From contig JAKSZU010000005.1 in NCBI GenBank assembly GCA_026018925.1, positions 22,058,779-22,122,778 of the forward strand: a stretch of 64,000 nt of DNA, written 5' to 3'. Positions 1-10,868 of the stretch are shown piece by piece. The DNA comes from Tupaia tana (Eukaryota > Chordata > Mammalia > Scandentia > Tupaiidae). The position numbers were made by a program, and so were the translations under genes. Every line of letters starts with the position of its first letter. Position 1 is the stretch's first letter. The notes under the pieces were generated by a model that saw only the letters and a program-made list of their open reading frames with translations, searched no databases and was not told where the DNA came from.

Positions 1-200
1 GTTCAAATCTTAGACCTGGCACCTTGAAAAATAGTGGGTGCACATGTGTGAATGCCTAAAATCCTGAGAGGGGAATGGAGAAAAAGAGATTACAGCATGG
101 CTGTCCCCACTGGAGGCGGGTGCTTTCTCATGTTCTTCTCTCTCTGTCTCTCTCAGATGAGCACATCGCCCTATAGCAAAAACTCAAAAAAAAAATTTAA
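1..200 (+). mobile_element. T1-L SINE, older copy, cut by window edge
   Basis: The body and A tail of a T1-L copy are present. The tRNA-like head is mostly outside the window; its B-box remnant GTTCAAATCTTAGACCTGG opens the sequence. The pyrimidine tract and CCCTATAGCAAAAACTC end are clear. Confidence 0.75.
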
Positions 201-239
201 AACAGATTAATTCACCACATCCATGAACCTCTTGTATTA

Positions 240-266
240 AGGCAAAAAAAAAAAAAAAAAAAAAAA
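240..266 (+). repeat. poly-A tract
   Basis: An A run of about 23 bases lying between two T1-L copies. It may be a remnant tail. Confidence 0.6.
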
Positions 267-309
267 GAGAAATACTACTTTATGAACTTTTTATAAAATT
301 AACAGAGTA

Positions 310-566
310 GGGGCTAGCAGATGGCATGGCAGTTTGGGCAGCTGATCCCACATGGCTAACTCTTCAGTTTGAGCCCCAAACCCAGTGGCTTGAGGAACCC
401 TCCAGGCACATGTGTGTGCATGCCCAAAATTCCAAGAAGAGAATGAACATGAAGGGATTGTGGCATGGCCATAGTGGCATGGCCATTCCCTCCTGGAGGG
501 GCTAATTTCTCACTTTCCTTCTCTTTCTGTCTGTCAAGCACATGGACCCTATGATAATAATCTAAG
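310..566 (+). mobile_element. T1-L SINE, older copy
   Basis: Starts GGGGCTAGCAGATGGCATGG and runs through a degraded B box (TTTGAGCCC) to the pyrimidine tract and CACATGGACCCTATGATAA. It carries a small internal duplication of GCATGGCCAT. Confidence 0.75.
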
Positions 567-914
567 TATTAAACAAAATTTTTAAATTAAAAATTAACAG
601 TATAAATTAGAATAAATAGTTTTTAAAATGCTTTGGAGAAAAATTTTAATTACTCATGAATGGTGAGTGCCTAAAGATAGCTGGTTAATCAGAGGGACAG
701 TCTATGCTTTCAAAGGGGCTTCCTTAGTAAGACAACTACATCCTTTCAAACTACCTCGCAGGGACCATCATCTGCTGAAGAGCCCGCAGATCTGACCCAA
801 TAGTTCAGCTCTTACATTCTTAACAGGTTACCTACTAGTTTTCATAAGTCAAGTCTTTCTTGAAAAGTAAAATACCATATTATTACTAAAAAATAAAGTA
901 GAATAAAAACTAAC

Positions 915-963
915 CTTTCAGAAAGTTTGTCAGATAGTTTCTCAAGGAACTGCATGACAGTCT
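915..963 (-). CDS. MIPEP: MIPEP coding exon 8
   Basis: A 49-bp exon encoding ETVMQFLEKLSDKLSER. Its acceptor reads TTTTAG and its donor AG|GTTAGT. It enters with two bases completing a Glu codon begun in exon 7 and leaves with two bases of an Arg codon. This is the last exon visible. The next (TLKDFEMIRG... in human) is not found in bases 1-914 and must lie outside. It is too short to be found as an open reading frame and was recognised from the family sequence. Confidence 0.93.
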
Positions 964-1368
964 CTAAAAGTGAAATTCAAAAGAAAATCTTCAATTATGT
1001 GGAATAAAATAAGTAGACCTTATTAAAATTATAAAATGATAGTCATAATTTATATACTATAGCTCCCTAAGGGTACTGATTTTCAAGGGGAAGCAGCTTT
1101 ACTAACATACACGAGGGATACAGAACATGTTTCTAGATGATGATGATTTCTTAATCAGAAAAACAAATTAATTAGCATAAAATAATACAAACCTCAGTGA
1201 TACTCACAAATTAAAAGCTAACAGGAAGCTAATAAAAAAATTCAAACTTTTAATGTATTTCTGTCTATTCATATGTGTAAGAGAAAGAAAGAAATATATA
1301 TGTCTGTTTTTTTCAAAATTTTAAAGGAATAGCTAGACTCTGGTGTGGTCATAAAAATCAGTACAGTT
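964..1368. other. MIPEP intron 7, no recognised element
   Basis: AT-rich intron sequence next to exon 8. I see no repeat family or RNA gene. The same holds for 567-914, which is downstream intron on the minus strand. Confidence 0.5.
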
Positions 1369-1615
1369 GGGGCCAAAAAGTGGTGTAGTGGTTAAGGCAC
1401 TAGACTCCCACATAGCTGACTGCGGTTTGAAACTCACGCCAGGTGTGTGTGTGCGTGCCCAAAATCCTAAGAGGAGAATGGAGGAGAAGGGATTGCGGTG
1501 TGGCCATCTCCTGGGGGGGGTGATTTCTCACTTTTTGTCTCTCTGTCTCTGTCTCTGTCTCTGTGGTGAGTGCACATGACCTATGACAAAAATCTCTCTC
1601 AAAAAAAAGAAAAAA
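1369..1615 (+). mobile_element. T1-L SINE, older copy
   Basis: Head GGCCAAAAAGTGGTGTAGTG, B-box variant GGTTTGAAACTC, then body, a run of CTGTCTCT units and an A-rich tail. Confidence 0.8.
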
Positions 1616-1768
1616 ATCAGTACAGTTTTCAAGTATGATTTACTAAAACTTGAATTTTAATAATCAATGTTTTCCTGGGTAACTACTTTATTTTTATATA
1701 AAACTGTAGAATAATCTATTCAGGATAAAAGAAAATAGAGCAGATTTCAATATTAAAAATTTAACCTC

Positions 1769-1999
1769 GGGCCAGCAGGTAGTTAAGGCACCGGATCCCA
1801 CGTGACTTACTGTACGATTCAAGTCCTGGATTCAGTGGCTTGAAAATCATGCCAGGTACATGTGTGTACAAACCCAAAATCCTGAGGAAAGAATGGAGAA
1901 GGAATTGCGACATGGCCACTCCCCTAGGGGATGACATTTCATCTTTTTCTCTCTGTCTCTTTCTGGCAAGCATATACATCCTATAGAATAAAAAAATTT
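1769..1999 (+). mobile_element. T1-L SINE, older copy
   Basis: Starts GGGCCAGCAGGTAG, with a short deletion in the A-box region, and ends CATCCTATAGAATAAAAAA. It forms a head-to-head inverted pair with the minus-strand copy at 2042-2246, about 40 bp apart. Confidence 0.8.
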
Positions 2000-2041
2000 T
2001 ACTTTAAGCTCTAATAGAATTTTTCTTTTCTGTTTTTTACG

Positions 2042-2246
2042 TATGCTATAAGGTGCATATACTTGCTGGAGAGAAGCCGAGAGAGAAAACAAGTAATCAC
2101 CCCCACTCCCCCGGAGGGGTATCACATTGCAATGCCTTCTCCTCCATCCTCCTCTGGGGACTCTGGGCACGCACATGCCAGGCGTGATTTTCAAACCATG
2201 TGGGATCCAGTTATCTTAATCGACACATCAACTGCTGGCCCCCTCT
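2042..2246 (-). mobile_element. T1-L SINE, older copy
   Basis: Reverse-strand element from TATGCTATAAGGTGCATA to CTGCTGGCCCC. It pairs with the preceding plus-strand copy, so a transcript across both could fold back. Confidence 0.78.
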
Positions 2247-2827
2247 GACAGAATTTTTTTTAAGTACTTATTAAAATTCTTCAGCCATAGTCATTATAAT
2301 TTACAAAACCATAAAAGCAATTTGGTAGAATTACCATTTACTTTCCATCCTATGAAACATTCATGTGTGTTTTTGAATTTAGCACTTTCTGCCACTGATT
2401 AATGTGTGTGGAGCTTCCACATGCATTTTAGTTTGCCACAAATATTGTTTTTATACTTTTCAGACGATTTTCTGTACAGTTTTAAGTTTCTTGCCCTCTC
2501 TTCAACTTATCTCCTTTCTGAGTAAAATAAAAGGCTAAGGAAAGAATGAAGGTTAACCCAAACCAAAAAGCCACAGGGTATTTTGTCACTGTCGATACTT
2601 AATCAACTTTGTAGATACAATTCTGAAAATGATGCCTATGCCATGTTAAATGCTATTAGGAATTTCAGAAAAAAAAAATTCATTTAGTAAAAAATGAAAT
2701 CTTATTTTAGAATATCACACCAGCAGTCATATAAAACTATTTTCAAATGAGTCTCTGTATGTGCTTTTCATTTCCTGATATAAGTAACCATGTTTTATTA
2801 ACATTCACCCATTCTGTCTTTCTAGGT
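2247..2827. other. MIPEP intron 7, no recognised element
   Basis: AT-rich unique-looking intron. No exon-like frame or known repeat recognised. Confidence 0.4.
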
Positions 2828-3320
2828 ATTTTGTTTTTTCTTAGAAAAGTATGTGCACACGCACCCAGTAGGGTAGGAATAGGGTCTCATTACACTGTGA
2901 CTACCTTTCCCTAAGACTCTAGCCTCTCGGGACCAGCAGTTAGCGTAATGGCTATGTTGCTGGACTCCCATGTAGTCGACCACGGTTCGAGTCCCGGACC
3001 CGGAGGCTTAAGCTCACGCATGTGCGTGCCCAAGATCCCGAGAGGAGAATGGAGGAGAAGGAATTGTGGCGTGGCCATCCCCCCTGGGGGATGATTTCTC
3101 ACTTTCTATCTCTCTGTCTCTGTCTTTCTGGCGAGCGCACGTGCCCTATGGTGAAAACCTCTCCAAAACAAAAAAAAGACTCTAGCCTCTCAGGATTCTG
3201 AGCACCGGCCCAAGAACCAAGCATGTTTCCAGGTCAACGGGAAATCTGAACTCTCAGTCAGCCTTACAGTCTCCAGCCTTGCAGGATAACTGCATTACCA
3301 CTGCACCACAGAGGCAGGAT
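2828..3320 (-). mobile_element. T2 SINE, split by a T1-L insertion
   Basis: Old tRNA-like element of the second family. The head end at 3192-3320 resembles that of the T2 copy at 4391-4632 (shared CCAGCCTTGCAGG, GCATTACCA and TGCACCA). The 3' part at 2828-2928 lies on the other side of a young T1-L insertion. Confidence 0.6.
2929..3175 (+). mobile_element. T1-L SINE, young copy
   Basis: Starts GGGACCAGCAGTTAGCGTAA with B box GGTTCGAGTCCCGG. The 16-bp target duplication AAGACTCTAGCCTCTC is at 2913-2928 and 3176-3191. It is inserted inside an older T2 SINE. Confidence 0.92.
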
Positions 3321-3393
3321 TTTTTTCTAGTCATGTTATATGATGAATCTGCCCCAATCCATCTAGAAAATGATATTTAAGAAACTGAATTTG

Positions 3394-3570
3394 AGGAGCT
3401 GGCAGATGGCATGGTGGTTAAGATGCTGGACTCCCACAGAGTTGACCATGGTTCGAGTCCTGGACCTGGTGGCTTGCTTTCTCACTTTCTCTTTCTCTCT
3501 CTCTCTCTCTCTCTGTACTCTCTGGTCAAATTAACAAATAATAACAAATAAAATTAATAAAAAGAAGAAA
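3394..3570 (+). mobile_element. T1-S SINE
   Basis: tRNA-like head followed directly by CTTTCTCACTTTCTC, a CT-rich run, GGTCAAATTAA and an ATAA-type tail. Confidence 0.82.
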
Positions 3571-3861
3571 GAAAACTGAATTTGAAACCCCTTGAAAATA
3601 AAGGCCTCACCACATAGTCGTTGCCTAACTCAGCTGCCATATGAATGGCCACTTTACCAGTTTACCCCTTCCCTGCCTTCCTTTTCCTCTGCTGAAGGCT
3701 TAACTGCACATTGAAGGTTTCATTTCTCTAATGAAACTGCCAAGAGCCACATGAGCATCGAACAAAACTCCCCAATCCTCAAATCCTGAGGCATTCTTTT
3801 GTCTATACTATTCATTTGGTACTGAAAACATCCAATCTGCATCATTAAGTTGTATCTTTAT

Positions 3862-4041
3862 TTTTTTAAAAGAATTATTTTATTTAACCTTATTTATTTA
3901 TTCATTTATTTCATAGTATTTTGACCAGAGAGGACAGAGCAAGAAGAGAAAGTGAGAAAGCAACCCACCAGGTCCAGGACTCAAACTGTGGGAGGCCATA
4001 TGAGAGTCCAGTGCCCTTAACCACCACACCACCTGCCGACC
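3862..4041 (-). mobile_element. T1-S SINE
   Basis: Reverse-strand short form: TTTATTTATT-type tail, TTTTGACCAGAGAGGACAG, then the head ending CCACCTGCCGACCC. Confidence 0.82.
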
Positions 4042-4135
4042 CTTAAGTTGTATCTTTAAATGTATTTACCTGGGTTCCTCAATTCAATTGTTGTTTCTGT
4101 TTGTTTGTTTGTTTGTTTTTTTCATGATAGCACAT

Positions 4136-4386
4136 GGGGCCAGCCAGTGGCATGGTGGCTGGGGTGGCTGGATCCCACATGGCCAACTATGCTGCTTGAG
4201 TCCCAGACCCAGAGGCTTGAAAAATCACACTGGACACACATGTGTACATGCCCACAATCCCAAGAGGAATAGAGAGGAGAGGAGACTGCAGTATAGTCAT
4301 CCTTTCTGTGGTAGCAGGTGCTTTCTCACATCTTTTCTGTCTGTCTCTAGCAAGCACATGCACCCTACAGCAAAAAAAAAAAAAAA
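4136..4386 (+). mobile_element. T1-L SINE, older copy
   Basis: Starts GGGGCCAGCCAGTGGCATGG and ends at CACCCTACAGC with an A tail. The B-box region is degraded (CTTGAGTCCCAG). Confidence 0.8.
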
Positions 4387-4390
4387 GCTA

Positions 4391-4632
4391 GGACAGAGAG
4401 CACAGGGTGTGGACACACATGCACACACACCAGAGACAGAAAGAAAAACACCCTTGGCAAGGTCTCATCACGCCTGAATTTCCTTTCCCCAAGTCTCTAG
4501 CTCCTCAGGATCCTGGCCACACATGCTCAGAGTGTTTTCAAGCTGACCTGGGAAGTCGAACCCACAGTTGGCCATATAGCTCCCAGCCTTGCAGGGCACT
4601 TGCGTTACCAATGCACCAAAGCAACTGGGTTC
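4391..4632 (-). mobile_element. T2 SINE
   Basis: On the minus strand the head reads TTGCTTTGGTGCATTGGTAA with B box GTGGGTTCGACTTCCCAGG. The body contains GAAAACACTCTGAGCATGTG. It is distinct from T1 but also tRNA-like, and its divergence suggests it is older. Confidence 0.65.
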
Positions 4633-5276
4633 TTGACTAAACTTTAAATCTCTTGATGATAGAGGGCACATAGCCTATGTCAATATGTGCATAATGTTCT
4701 CACTCCAAAAATCTCACCATCCCTACCACTTAGTAAACAGGGTGAACTGCTCAGAATGATGTCTGGTATTAGCTGGTGCGGGTCTGGTGAGGTCCCATCT
4801 ACACTGCTCAAGCCAGTGGTCAGTACCTAGTCCTCTTCAGATTTGGTCTGCCTACAGCTTCTGAGCAGCTGATTCTCTTTAAGACATTCAGCCTGCATGG
4901 CTCCCAGGACCACGGGCTCCTTTCACCTTCCTCCTCATCCACCTACCATCACTTCTTGGCAGCCTTGCCCAGTTCTGCCCCATAGGCCTGACCTCCTACC
5001 CTTGAGACTCCAGAGCTCAGCACTGGGCTTGCTATTCCTCCAGGGCATTCCCTTGGTGTTCCATTCTCATGATTTCATGTAAAGGCTCAAATGTGTAGCT
5101 AGCTCTAGCTCAGAACTCTCTCAGCTCCATGATCATCTACCTAACTGCCTACTCACCATCACCACTTGAACATCAACTGGCATCTCAAATCTGAACCAAA
5201 CCAAGATCCTGGTCCTCCCCACCTTAGTCAACAGTAACTTGCTCTTTCTATGCTTGAGTCAAAAATGTTTGTTCTT

Positions 5277-5542
5277 GGGACCAGCAGTTAGCATAATAAC
5301 TATGTCGCTGGATTCCCATGTAGTCAACCACGGTTCGAGTCCCGGACCCGGTGGCTTAAACTCACGCTGGATGCATGTGTGTGCGTGCCCCAGATCCCGA
5401 GAGGAGAATGGAGGAGAAGGGACTGTGGCGTGGCTATCCTCCCTGGGGGGTGATTTCTTGCTTTCTGTCTCTGTCTCTCTCTGTCTTTCTGGTAAGTGCA
5501 TGCGCCCTATAAGAAAAATCCTCTACAAAGAAAAAAAAAAAG
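5277..5542 (+). mobile_element. T1-L SINE, young copy
   Basis: Near-consensus copy with target duplication ATGTTTGTTCTT at 5265-5276 and 5543-5554. It is inserted in the L2 fragment. Confidence 0.92.
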
Positions 5543-5723
5543 ATGTTTGTTCTTTCTTCAAAATGCTTTATGTCCAGAATCTAACCATCTCTTACCACCT
5601 CCACTGCTATCACCCTAGTCAAGATGCCATCATTTCTCATCACAATTATTGAAAAATAGCTTCTAAAAGGCTTCTCTCCATCCTGGTCTCATGGCATGAC
5701 CTACCATTAGAACATTAAATCAA

Positions 5724-5970
5724 AGGCCAGCCAGTGGTGTAGTGGTCAGGGTGGCTAGATCCCACATGGCCAACTACACAGTTCAAGTCCGGGACCCGGA
5801 GGCCTGAGAGACACACAGGTTACATGTGCATGTGTGCTCAAAATCCCAAAAGGAGACAGAGAAGAGGAGATTACAGCATGGCCATTCCTCCCCAGGGGTG
5901 CTTTCTTGTCTTTCCTCTTTCTGTCTCTAAGAGCAGGTGCCCGCTGGAAAAATTGAGGGGGAAAAAAAAG
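5724..5970 (+). mobile_element. T1-L SINE, older copy
   Basis: Head GGCCAGCCAGTGGTGTAGTG, B box GTTCAAGTCCGGG, shortened pyrimidine tract and A tail. It is the second insertion into the L2 piece. Confidence 0.8.
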
Positions 5971-6302
5971 GTCAGACTATTTTACTTCTCTGCCCAAAGC
6001 CCTCTGGTGACTTCCTGTGTCCCTCAGGTCAAGGCATCTCCCTGTGGCCTTTTATACATCTGCTTTCACCTTTTACCACCCTCTCCTTGCTCACTCCACT
6101 TCAGTCTCCACCTTCTTTGCTTTTCCTCAAACATGTCAGGCACTCTTCTGCTTCGAGACCTTGGTGCTTGCTGTGCCTCTGCTGGAAACCTTCCTCCCCT
6201 TGAGAGCCACAGCCTTATCGGGCACCTCCAAGAAGTTTGTGCTCACGTGCCACATTCTCAGTGAGCTCTCCCTGGCAACTCGGTTTAAAGTCAAACCACT
6301 AA

Positions 6303-6514
6303 CCCAGCCTGGTGGCAGAGTCAGTAACAAGCTGAATCTCAGTGCTGGAAGCCACAAGGCTGATTGTGGGTTTGGATCCTCAGCTCAGCCTGAAAACACA
6401 CACTGGAGGACTGGAGAAGGGGGATCATGGTTATGACGAGATCCTGTCAGGGATCTTCCCGCCTATCTGTTTCTCTCTTAGGTGCACATGCACTCTGTCA
6501 TGAATAAAATGAAT
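6303..6514 (+). mobile_element. T2 SINE
   Basis: Head CCCAGCCTGGTGGCAGAGTC, then GGAAGCCACAAGGCTGATTG and B-box-like GTGGGTTTGGATCCTC, a body with GAAAACACACACTGG and an AATAAAATG end. Confidence 0.62.
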
Positions 6515-6750
6515 TTTTTTTGAGAGAGAGAGATTTTTGCTATAGGGAGTGTGCACTCGTCACAGAAACAGAAAGGGACAGAAAGCAAAAAATTACCCAC
6601 CCCCCAAGGGGGATGGCCACACTGCAATCCCTTCTCTTCTATTCTCCTCTTGGGATCTTGGGCGCGCATGCAAACACACCTGGTGTGAGTTTTAACTGCA
6701 GTCGACTACGTTGGAGTCCAGTGACATAACCATTATACCATCTGCTGGTC
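6515..6750 (-). mobile_element. T1-L SINE
   Basis: Reverse copy from a T run and GAGATTTTTGCTATAGGG to CCATCTGCTGGTC. It abuts the 3' end of the T2 copy. Confidence 0.82.
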
Positions 6751-6763
6751 ACAATAAATAATT

Positions 6764-6936
6764 TTTTAGAATTATTTTTTATTTAGGTTTATTTATTTTT
6801 ATTTGACCAGAGAGGGACAGAGTGAGAGAGAAAGAGAGAGAAAGTGAGAAAGCAAGCTGCCAGGCCCAGGACTCGAACCACGGTCGTCCATCTGGGAATC
6901 CAGCACCCTTAACCACCATGCCATCTGCTGGCCCCA
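6764..6936 (-). mobile_element. T1-S SINE
   Basis: Reverse short form with TTATTTGACCAGAGAGGGAC, a GAGA tract, and head CACCATGCCATCTGCTGGCC. Confidence 0.85.
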
Positions 6937-7044
6937 ATAAATTTTTTTTAAGTGAAATTACACCACAACCCCCAAACACATTCTTTATCCCCAGCCAGGT
7001 TTGATTTTCTCCACAGCTTGTATTAACTAATATCATACCATATG

Positions 7045-7174
7045 CAAGGGGGCCTCAAAAACTACATAGAAAATGTCTATTATGGAAACACTGTGCATGT
7101 AATTTTCTGAAATACAAATAAATTCATAATACCTTAATTTCATATCTCCACAAACTTTGTGAAGTCCTCTTGTA
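7045..7174. mobile_element. mariner-like non-autonomous DNA transposon
   Basis: About 130 bp. The left end AGGGGGCCTCAAAAACTACA and the right end (minus strand AAGAGGACTTCACAAAGTTT) are imperfect terminal inverted repeats of the kind seen in mammalian mariner/MITE relics. Confidence 0.55.
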
Positions 7175-7224
7175 CTTGACCTGCTTATTTTGTTTTTAAT
7201 TCTTTTCTCTTACAAGAATATAAA

Positions 7225-7340
7225 TGCTTGAGAGCAGGAATTATCTTTTGCTTTTTACACTGACTTATTTCCAGTGCCTAGACTGACACTTGACATGGTA
7301 GGCACTCAGTAAATAGTTGTTGAATCCATGAATGAAAGCA
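7225..7340 (+). mobile_element. L2 LINE 3' end
   Basis: Contains GGTAGGCACTCAGTAAATAG then TTGTTGAATCCATGAATG, the characteristic L2 terminus. Confidence 0.7.
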
Positions 7341-7389
7341 GAGACTATAGATGATAAAAAATACAGAGTACTAGGTCTCAGGCAGCAGG

Positions 7390-7560
7390 TAGAAAACTGC
7401 AATTCAGAGTATGTGTTTAGGGTTCAGTACTGCCACATTTTTGCAATATAACCTAACCTTAGATTCCCTATTGGTGTCATGAATACAAATGCCTACTTCA
7501 TAAGGCTATAAAGGAATTAAATGAGATAATGGAAGAATAAAAACTAGTAATATTCTGATA
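7390..7560 (+). mobile_element. MIR SINE fragment
   Basis: MIR-type 3' half, recognised by GAATTAAATGAGATAATGGA after a region matching the CORE domain loosely. Confidence 0.5.
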
Positions 7561-7656
7561 TTATTTTATATAATACTAAAACAAAAATAAAAAATACAGT
7601 AGTATATTGTAATCAAACTGGTGACAACAGTGATCACAGAAAAACACATACAATAT

Positions 7657-7930
7657 ATTTTCTTTTTTTTTGGGGGGGGGGAGAGGTTTTTGCTATAGGG
7701 CACGTGCGCTCGCCAGACAGACAGAGAGAGACAGAGAGATAGAAAGCAGGAAATCACCCCCCAGGGGGGATGGCCACGCCGCAATCCCTTCTCCTCCATT
7801 CTCCTCTCAGGATCTTGGGCACGCACGCACACGCGCCCGGCGTGAGTTTAAGCCGCCGGGTCCAGGACTCGAACTGCAGTAGACTACGTGGGAGTCCAGC
7901 AACATAGCCATTACGCTAACTGCTGGTCCC
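7657..7930 (-). mobile_element. T1-L SINE, young copy
   Basis: CpG-rich reverse copy with target duplication CATACAATAT at 7647-7656 and 7931-7940. Its A tail (T run on this strand) passes into a 10-12 base G run. Confidence 0.92.
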
Positions 7931-7984
7931 CATACAATATTTAATATACATAAAATATCTATTTAGGAGCTGAATTATATGAAA

Positions 7985-8260
7985 CTAATTGTAAGTGCTT
8001 TAAGGAGTCAAGGATGAAAATGTCTAAGGAAAGTGAAAAATTGTACTGGGCTTCATGAAAGAGGTAGGTTTTGAACTGAGCACTGGAAAAGTAGGTAAGA
8101 TTTTAACAGACATATTGGCAAGGGGAAGCTGGTCACCGTGTGAGAACAAGAATAAAGCTACCCGGACCAGAATGAAAGATTGAGAGGATTTAAAATAGAA
8201 CGTTGGAGAGGATATGTGAGAGAAAGAAGGGATAAGCATAGAAGGAATAAAGATAGCCTT
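7985..8260 (-). mobile_element. possible L2 fragment
   Basis: GGTAGGTTTTGAACTGAGCA followed by GGAAAAGTAGGTAAGATTTT resembles an internal L2-type relic read on the minus strand. The match is weak. Confidence 0.3.
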
Positions 8261-9014
8261 GAATTAAAGCTGGGATCTCCCCGCTGAACAGAGCTCACTT
8301 CCAGTGTCCCCTCTGTCCATGAGGGTGCACCCATCCAGAGGCACAACCAGAAGCCAAGGGTGCCCATCATGCTGCCTCCTCCTCCCTCTCACCCCACTAC
8401 CATATCTTACAACTTTGACTTCCGAAATATATCGAATCTAAACAGCTCCGCCATCATAACCAATCTACTCCCAACTCCCTGCCTCAATTACAACTGTAAT
8501 TTAATAAATGCTTTGAAAAAGCTTATTACATAAATGTGAATTATTGCATAACATTTTCTCTTAGACATTATAAATCATAAAGAAGTCAACACAGCACTAG
8601 GCAAGATTATCACAAACCCAAGGAAAGACATTTCCCCCTGTCCACCACCTCACCTAGCATAAACCTGCCCAAGCACTACTCTTTCTGAAAAGGAGGATGA
8701 CCGGACTAGGAGTTTTTATGTGATTCAGCTTACATTCAACCTTGACCTCAGCAGAAACATTGATCTTTCATTCTTTCACCGTAATTCTAACCAACTTGAT
8801 CAGAGCAGGCACAAAAACTAGTTGAATTAAAATGAAAATAATTTAAATTAGCATCAAGTCAAAATTTAGGCACGATTTCCACTCAACATGCACATGAAAT
8901 AAAATATCTTGGACAGAATATAGCCCATGTTATTAGCTCTATTTAAATATCATCCCCATCTAACTCTCTAGAAAACAATAAATGGTTCTCTGAATAGATT
9001 AAAACACAGAATAT
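8261..9014. other. MIPEP intron 7, no recognised element
   Basis: Unique-looking, AT-rich sequence. No exon, RNA gene or repeat family recognised. Confidence 0.4.
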
Positions 9015-9297
9015 GGGCCAGCAAGTGGTGTGGAGGTTAAGGCAGCTGACATGGCTGACTTTGTAGTTTCAATGCCAGATCCAGCAGCTTGAAAATCAAA
9101 CATATGTATGCCTAAAACCAGAGGGAGAATGGAGAAGGAACTGCAGCATGACCATCCCCTCTGGGGAGTGATTTTTCACTTTTCCTCTCTCTCTCTCTCT
9201 GTCTCTCCAGTGAGCGTAAATGCCGTACAAGAAAACAACAAAAAAACTAAAACAAAAAACAAACAAACAAAAAAACTCAACAACAACAAAAAAACAC
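9015..9297 (+). mobile_element. T1-L SINE, older copy
   Basis: Head GGGCCAGCAAGTGGTGTGGA, degraded B box (no clear GGTTCGA), body, and an AAC-rich tail of about 65 bp. It lies 80 bp from MIPEP exon 7. Confidence 0.78.
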
Positions 9298-9318
9298 ATT
9301 TATAACTATTTAAAATCA

Positions 9319-9534
<216 letters not shown>

Positions 9535-10096
9535 CTATGTTTAAAAAGCAAATAGTAGAAGATATAAATACCATGTTACAAACTCCCATACAACAATCAC
9601 ATAAGCTTTCTCTCGCCAAGCTCTCTGCTGATGACTACCTCTTTCGAAATAAAGGTTTACACCAGGCAAACAGCGCTCTGAGAGTCATGGAATAGTACGG
9701 GGTACAACAGCATCACTGACTGGAGCTCCAGGGTATCATTCTAGGGTATGATGGAAAAGACTTTTACCCAATCAGCTCCTCTATACATAAAACCCTTTTA
9801 GCCAGGTAAAGACTTAATTTGTTAAGGAAAAAAAAAAAAAAAAATCTCAACTGTGTAGACTGTCGATTGTTGCTGTTATTTATCATACTGAGAATAAGTT
9901 ATTTGAGAGATGGTAAGTTAAGCCATTTTTGTTACTCAAATCGCTTCTGAAAGTGATAATTTCACAAGTTAAATTTTTAGAGCTTAGTAATACTAAAAGA
10001 TTTATAACAGTATTAATATTTTATCACATTATATTAAAATTAAAATTTCCACTTAAAACAGAAGCGACATAGAATATAAACAATAAAGAAAATGAC
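9535..10096. other. MIPEP intron 6, no recognised element
   Basis: AT-rich with an A run near 9828-9843. Nothing else recognised. Confidence 0.4.
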
Positions 10097-10356
10097 GGGA
10101 CCGGCAGTTAGCGTAATGGCTATGTCGCTGGACTCCCATGTAGTCGACTGTGGTTCGAGTCCCAGACCCAGCGGCTTAAACTCACGCCGGGCACGTGTGT
10201 GTGCATGCCCAAGATCCCGAGAGGAGAAGGGATTGTGGTGTGGCCACCCCCCCCCCCGGGGGGGGGGGGGTGATTTCTCGCTTTCTGTCTCTTTGTCTCT
10301 GTCTTTCTGGCAAGCACATGCGCCCTACAGCAAAAACCTCTCCAAAAAAAAAAAAG
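10097..10356 (+). mobile_element. T1-L SINE, young copy
   Basis: Flanked by a perfect 18-bp target duplication AAACAATAAAGAAAATGA (10078-10095 and 10357-10374). The body contains an unusual run of 11 C followed by 13 G at 10247-10270. Confidence 0.94.
10247..10270. repeat. C11-G13 palindromic homopolymer inside a SINE
   Basis: The normal CCCCCC-TGGGGGG body motif of T1-L has expanded into a self-complementary C run followed by a G run. Confidence 0.85.
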
Positions 10357-10613
10357 AAACAATAAAGAAAATGAAATAAGGTTTATCATAAAAAATAATT
10401 AGAATAATAATAATAATGATTGGGGGAAACATAGGAAAGATACTGAATGTTGAAGCGGGGAGATTAATGTCTCTGTACTGACTGACATGCATGGCATTCC
10501 CTTTTGAAAAAGTAATGTAATACACTGTAAAGTTATATGTAATTCAATGTAATAAAAAAATAGATAATAAAAAAAAAATAAAAAAATAAATAAAAAAAAA
10601 AGAAAATGAAATA

Positions 10614-10856
10614 GGGACCAGCAGTTGGCGTAATGGCTATGTTGCTGAACTCCCATGTAGTAAACCGTGGTTCGAGTCCTGGACCCAGTGGCTTAAACTC
10701 ACGCTGGGCATGTGTGCGTGCATGCCCAAGATCCCAAGAGAAGAATGAAGGAGAAGGGATTGCAGCATGGCCATCCCCCCTGGGGGGTGATTTCTCGATT
10801 TCTGTCTCTCTGACAAGCACACACACCCTATACAAAAAAAAACTCTGGAAAAAAAG
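10614..10856 (+). mobile_element. T1-L SINE, young copy, next to MIPEP exon 6
   Basis: Starts GGGACCAGCAGTTGGCGTAA, with B box GGTTCGAGTCCTGG. Its A tail ends about 12 bp from the exon 6 splice donor (10869), so on the MIPEP strand its T run and CCAGAG lie at the very start of intron 6. Confidence 0.9.
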
Positions 10857-10868
10857 AAATATACATAC

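Larger units (their letters stand above)
4860..6300 (+). mobile_element. L2 LINE fragment, split by two SINEs
   Basis: Three collinear pieces (about 4860-5276, 5543-5723 and 5971-6300) read as 3' coding-region L2 sequence, for example CAAAGCCCTCTGGTGACTTC and CCTCAAACATGTCAGGCACT. A young and an older T1-L copy split it. The L2 assignment is from memory of the consensus. Confidence 0.7.

Noticed and set aside
2929..3010. Possible functional tRNA genes at SINE heads
   Set aside because: A- and B-box-like sequences are present, but arms do not pair into a full cloverleaf and every case continues into the SINE body and A tail.
10092..10379. Recurrent open frames reading like GPAVSVMAMSLDSHVV or its reverse (here and at 16164, 17205, 20089, 28817, 34171, 36995 and others)
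   Set aside because: They are the T1-L SINE translated in one frame. They recur with every young copy and have no independent start, promoter or protein family.
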